Of a stretch of 64,000 nt of DNA, positions 61,334 through 64,000 are shown in pieces (the first letter of the stretch is position 1; each line of letters starts with the position of its first letter). The stretch lies in the NCBI RefSeq assembly GCF_003058085.1, contig NZ_QBUD01000009.1, forward strand, positions 1 to 64,000, given 5' to 3'. The notes beneath the pieces were generated by a model, which ran no database searches, was not told the origin of the DNA, and saw nothing but the letters and a program-made list of their open reading frames with translations. Source of the stretch: Yoonia sediminilitoris (lineage in GTDB: Bacteria; Pseudomonadota; Alphaproteobacteria; Rhodobacterales; Rhodobacteraceae). Both the position numbers and the translations under genes were made by a program.

Positions 61334-63187
61334 TCATTGTTTTTCCGCCTTTTCCAGCTTTTCAAGGGCTGCCATCCACATGGCCTCTGCCCGTTCCAGA
61401 CCATCCATGACTTCGGCGTATTTCTTGTTCCATGTGGCCAGTTCGCCTGCTTTTCCGTCCTCGTAAAGCGTCGGATCGGCGAGTTTCTTGGCAAGTTTAT
61501 CGCGCATGTCATTGATTTTCTTGACGCGCTCTTCATTTTTGCGCACGTCGCTGCGCAGGGCTAGCAGCGCCTCGCGGGTTGGCTTGGCGGCTTTGACTGG
61601 CTTGGTTTTTTCTTTTTCATTCGTCTTGTCAGGCGTCAGCAGCATCTTGCGATAGGCTTGCAGGTCTTCTTCGTAGGGTTTCACATGCCCGTCTTTGACC
61701 AGCCATAGCCGGTCGGCGACCATCGACAGCAAATGCATGTCGTGGCTGACAAGAATTACAGCACCTGTGTAGGCGGTCAGCGCCTCGACCAACGCTTCGC
61801 GGCTTTCGATATCAAGGTGGTTGGTCGGTTCATCAAGGATCAGCAGGTGCGGTGCAGGCAGCGTGGCCAGCAGCAGCGACAGGCGCGCTTTTTGCCCACC
61901 TGAGAGCCGCCCGACTTCGGTCTCGGCCTGGTCAGCGCCCAGCCCGAAACTGGCCAGCCGCGCGCGCAGCTTGGCTTGACCCTCGTGCGCGCGTTCGCGG
62001 AACAGATGGTCGAGCGGGGTTTCATCGACACGCAGTTCATCGACCTGATGTTGGGCAAAGAAACCGATGCGCAGCTTGTTGGATGTCACCATCTTGCCGC
62101 GCGCGACGGGCAAGCGGTCTGACAGCATTTTCGACAGGGTCGATTTGCCTTCGCCGTTGCGCCCCAGCAAGGCAATCCTGTCGTCCTGATCAATCCGCAA
62201 ATTCAGGTCATGCAGCACGATATTGTTGCCATATCCTACGGCAGCCCCTTCGGTCGCGATGATGGGCGGCGACAGTTCCTCGGGTTCGGGGAAGGTGAAA
62301 ACCGTGCGCGCCGCATCTTCGGGTGCCCGGATCGTGTCCATCTTTTCAAGCATTTTGACCCGCGATTGCGCCTGCTTGGCCTTGGAGGCCTTGGCTTTGA
62401 AGCGGTCTACAAAGGCCTGCAGATGGGCGCGCTGTGCGTCCTGCTTTTTGGCCGCTGCCGCCTGCACGGCGCGGTTCGCCGCACGCTGTTTGGCAAAAGT
62501 GTCGTAAGGCCCTGTGTAATAGATCAGCCCCTTGTTTTCGAGGTGCAGGATGCCGCCGACCGACCGGTTCAGCAATTCCCGGTCGTGGCTGACAATCAGC
62601 ACGGTGTGAGGGTATTTGACAAGATAGGCTTCGAGCCAGAGCGCCCCTTCGAGGTCGAGGTAGTTGGTCGGCTCGTCCAGCAGCAGCAGGTCGGGTTCGC
62701 TGAACAGAACGGCGGCAAGCGCCACCCGCATCCGCCACCCGCCCGAAAAGGCAGAGCAGGGCATTTGCTGTTCTTCATGCGTAAAGCCAAGACCCTTAAG
62801 GATCGTGGCGGCGCGCGCTTCGGCGGACCATGCGTCGATATCGGCCAGCCGTGTCTGCACATCGGCGATCCGGTCCGGGTCGGTGGCTGTTTCAGCCTCT
62901 GCCAGCAGGGCCTCGCGTTCTGTATCGGCCCGCAGAACGGTGTTGATCAGCGACACGTCGTTGCCGGGCACTTCCTGACTGACACCGCCGATTTTCCAGC
63001 CTTTGGGAATATTCACGGTGCCCGTATCAAGCACCATTTCCCCCCGGATCACGCGGAACAATGTGGTCTTGCCGGACCCGTTGCGCCCCACAAGGCCAAC
63101 CTTGTGCCCGGTCGGAATCGTGACAGAGGCATGTTCGACCAGCGTGCGGCCTTCGACGGAATAGGTGATGTCTGATATCTTGAGCAT
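61334..63187 (-). CDS. ABC-F family ATPase (Uup/EttA-like)
   Basis: A 617-residue soluble protein with two ABC ATPase domains and no membrane part. Domain 1: Walker A LVGRNGSGKTTLFRV, signature FSGGWRMRVALAAVL, Walker B LLLLDEPTNYLDLEG. Domain 2: LLGRNGEGKSTLSKML, LSGGQKARLSLLLATL, LILDEPTNHLDIES. The interdomain linker (P-site tRNA interaction motif) is charged (RAVQAAAAKKQDAQRAHLQA), and a C-terminal coiled coil of about 90 residues resembles Uup. It is likely a ribosome-associated translation factor. The ATG at 63187 is used. Confidence 0.95.
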   Translation of the reverse strand: MLKISDITYSVEGRTLVEHASVTIPTGHKVGLVGRNGSGKTTLFRVIRGEMVLDTGTVNIPKGWKIGGVSQEVPGNDVSLINTVLRADTEREALLAEAETATDPDRIADVQTRLADIDAWSAEARAATILKGLGFTHEEQQMPCSAFSGGWRMRVALAAVLFSEPDLLLLDEPTNYLDLEGALWLEAYLVKYPHTVLIVSHDRELLNRSVGGILHLENKGLIYYTGPYDTFAKQRAANRAVQAAAAKKQDAQRAHLQAFVDRFKAKASKAKQAQSRVKMLEKMDTIRAPEDAARTVFTFPEPEELSPPIIATEGAAVGYGNNIVLHDLNLRIDQDDRIALLGRNGEGKSTLSKMLSDRLPVARGKMVTSNKLRIGFFAQHQVDELRVDETPLDHLFRERAHEGQAKLRARLASFGLGADQAETEVGRLSGGQKARLSLLLATLPAPHLLILDEPTNHLDIESREALVEALTAYTGAVILVSHDMHLLSMVADRLWLVKDGHVKPYEEDLQAYRKMLLTPDKTNEKEKTKPVKAAKPTREALLALRSDVRKNEERVKKINDMRDKLAKKLADPTLYEDGKAGELATWNKKYAEVMDGLERAEAMWMAALEKLEKAEKQ

Positions 63188-63345
63188 GCGGGGGCTATGC
63201 TTGATCCGCGGGGCAGGGTCAATCGCTGGTATCAAGAGGCAGGCGATTGACGGGTCGTTGATGTTCCCGATGAGGGGTGAAAGGCAGTAATCCTTCAGTA
63301 ACCCGGCTCAGCTATCGTTTGCTTGAAGTTGATGTTGGAACCGGA

Positions 63346-63696
63346 ATGAATCTTTACCATTGTGCTTTTGATTTGCAGGATGATGCAAAGGCGGTGCCCT
63401 TCGCGGTGGCTGTGACAGCCTGGATGGATTACCTGAAAGCCAATGGAAAAATTCAGTCCTGGCGTTTGTGTCGCCGCAAACTTGGGTTCGGCGCCCCGCT
63501 GGGCCGCGATTTTCTGTTGGAAATAGAATTGCGTGATCTATCCCAGTTGGATCAGGCATTCCGTTTTACCGGCACCGGTGATGAAGAGGTCGAGCGACTT
63601 TATACCGCCGTTCATCAAATGGTGGGGCAAGTTGAAACAACGCTTTACCGTCCATTCCCTGACCCTGAGCGGGCAGAGCGGATGGCGTTGCTCTGA
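63346..63696 (+). CDS. uncharacterised protein (DUF6614-like)
   Basis: A 116-residue soluble protein. It starts MNLYHCAFDLQDDAKAVPFA and continues with WMDYLKANGKIQSWRLCRRK, DFLLEIELRDLSQLDQAF and QMVGQVETTLYRPFPD. The pattern resembles a small Rhodobacterales family of unknown function, which I tentatively relate to DUF6614. A ferredoxin-like alpha/beta fold is plausible. GGAACCGGA precedes the ATG at 63346; an upstream frame start at 63277 is not supported. It is convergent with the next gene. Confidence 0.75.
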   Translation: MNLYHCAFDLQDDAKAVPFAVAVTAWMDYLKANGKIQSWRLCRRKLGFGAPLGRDFLLEIELRDLSQLDQAFRFTGTGDEEVERLYTAVHQMVGQVETTLYRPFPDPERAERMALL

Positions 63697-63723
63697 GTTG
63701 TCATCACCAGCGATTTCGCGGAC

Positions 63724-64000
63724 TCAGCCCCAAATATCGCCTACAGTGAAACCGGACTGAAAAGGATCGCTGGGGTCGCGCAGATATTGCGACAGACCGG
63801 TGATCCACCCGCGCCCGGACAATGTGGGGATGATGGCATCATAGGGACCGACCTTGGTCGTGCCAGTGATCCGGCCAGTGAATACCGTCCCCAAGGGACC
63901 CGCGTTTTTATAATCCTCGCCAACCGCAAGAAGACCCTTCGCGTGCAGCACGGCCATTTTGGCGCAGGTCCCTGTCCCGCACGGGGACCGGTCAAGCGCG
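63724..64000 (-). CDS. 4-hydroxyproline 2-epimerase/proline racemase family protein, 3' part
   Basis: Only the C-terminal 91 or so residues are in the window; the gene continues beyond position 64000. The active-site cysteine motif reads LDRSPCGTGTCAKMAVLHAK, which fits hydroxyproline 2-epimerase (CGTGTCAK) better than proline racemase (CGTGTSA). GTVFTGRITGTTKVGPYDAI and ITGLSQYLRDPSDPF follow as expected at the C terminus. It would start hydroxyproline breakdown by forming cis-4-hydroxy-D-proline. Confidence 0.88.
   Translation of the reverse strand, partial: ALDRSPCGTGTCAKMAVLHAKGLLAVGEDYKNAGPLGTVFTGRITGTTKVGPYDAIIPTLSGRGWITGLSQYLRDPSDPFQSGFTVGDIWG

Noticed and set aside
62210-63175. 321-codon open frame on the plus strand opposite the ABC-F gene
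   Set aside because: Antisense shadow of the ABC-F coding region; no domain, no ribosome site.

Overview
The window is chromosomal DNA from an alphaproteobacterium of the Rhodobacterales (Roseobacter group, Rhodobacteraceae). The evidence is the gene content and order: an L21 protein with a long C-terminal extension, rplU-rpmA-GNATs-obgE-proB-proA, the histidine phosphotransferase ChpT, the ornithine-lipid pair olsB-olsA, a MocR regulator divergent from a DUF1127 gene, lptF-lptG-lptD-surA-pdxA-rsmA divergent from pepA-holC, and a DUF4167 protein next to prfA-prmC. Composition is moderately GC-rich. Genus cannot be fixed from the sequence alone.

Layout. 1-1952 is the edge of a genomic island: two small unknown genes and a P4-type tyrosine integrase abutting the 3' end of a tRNA-Ser(CGA) gene (1953-2042). 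2183-9330 is core: a DUF2059 secreted protein, rplU-rpmA, three tandem acetyltransferases, obgE, proB and proA. 9327-19157 holds chpT, DUF3553, olsB-olsA, a ThiE-like protein, trmJ, ctaA, an M32 carboxypeptidase broken by an in-frame amber codon, an enoyl-CoA hydratase, a thioesterase, and the DUF1127/MocR pair. 19305-20263 is rplM-rpsI.

20325-31944 is the most interesting accessory block. A LysR regulator faces a tightly packed run of eleven genes: a polar amino-acid ABC transporter (4 genes), class III aminotransferase, two-subunit CoA-transferase, ArgE/DapE deacylase, thiolase, M20 amidohydrolase and an alanine-racemase-family protein with features of broad-specificity racemases. Together they look like a complete uptake and catabolic route for an unidentified (possibly N-acylated and/or D-configured) amino acid ending in acyl-CoA thiolysis.

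31980-41126 holds an unknown secreted protein, a polyamine-type ABC transporter without a binding protein, a decayed flotillin fragment, a PagL-type lipid A deacylase with TetR and PPK2, an alpha/beta-hydrolase lipoprotein, metA and a P-loop protein. 41395-47714 holds a HAD phosphatase, an orphan iron-binding protein with a nearby operator-like palindrome, mazG, an M20 amidohydrolase, two agmatinase-family ureohydrolases and a DUF1499 protein. 47733-64000 is core again: prfA-prmC, DUF4167, the LPS-export operon lptF-lptG-lptD-surA-pdxA-rsmA, pepA-holC, a retropepsin-like protease coupled to a 35-residue lipoprotein, MarC, an ABC-F ATPase, an uncharacterised protein, and the 3' end of a 4-hydroxyproline epimerase-like gene cut by the window edge.

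Two families of short interspersed intergenic repeats occur: a GATGGATC-type palindrome that supplies the stop codon of the preceding gene (13359, 35422, with a looser relative near 41255), and a GCCTCCGGCGGGGATATTT element (16085, 51310, 61283).
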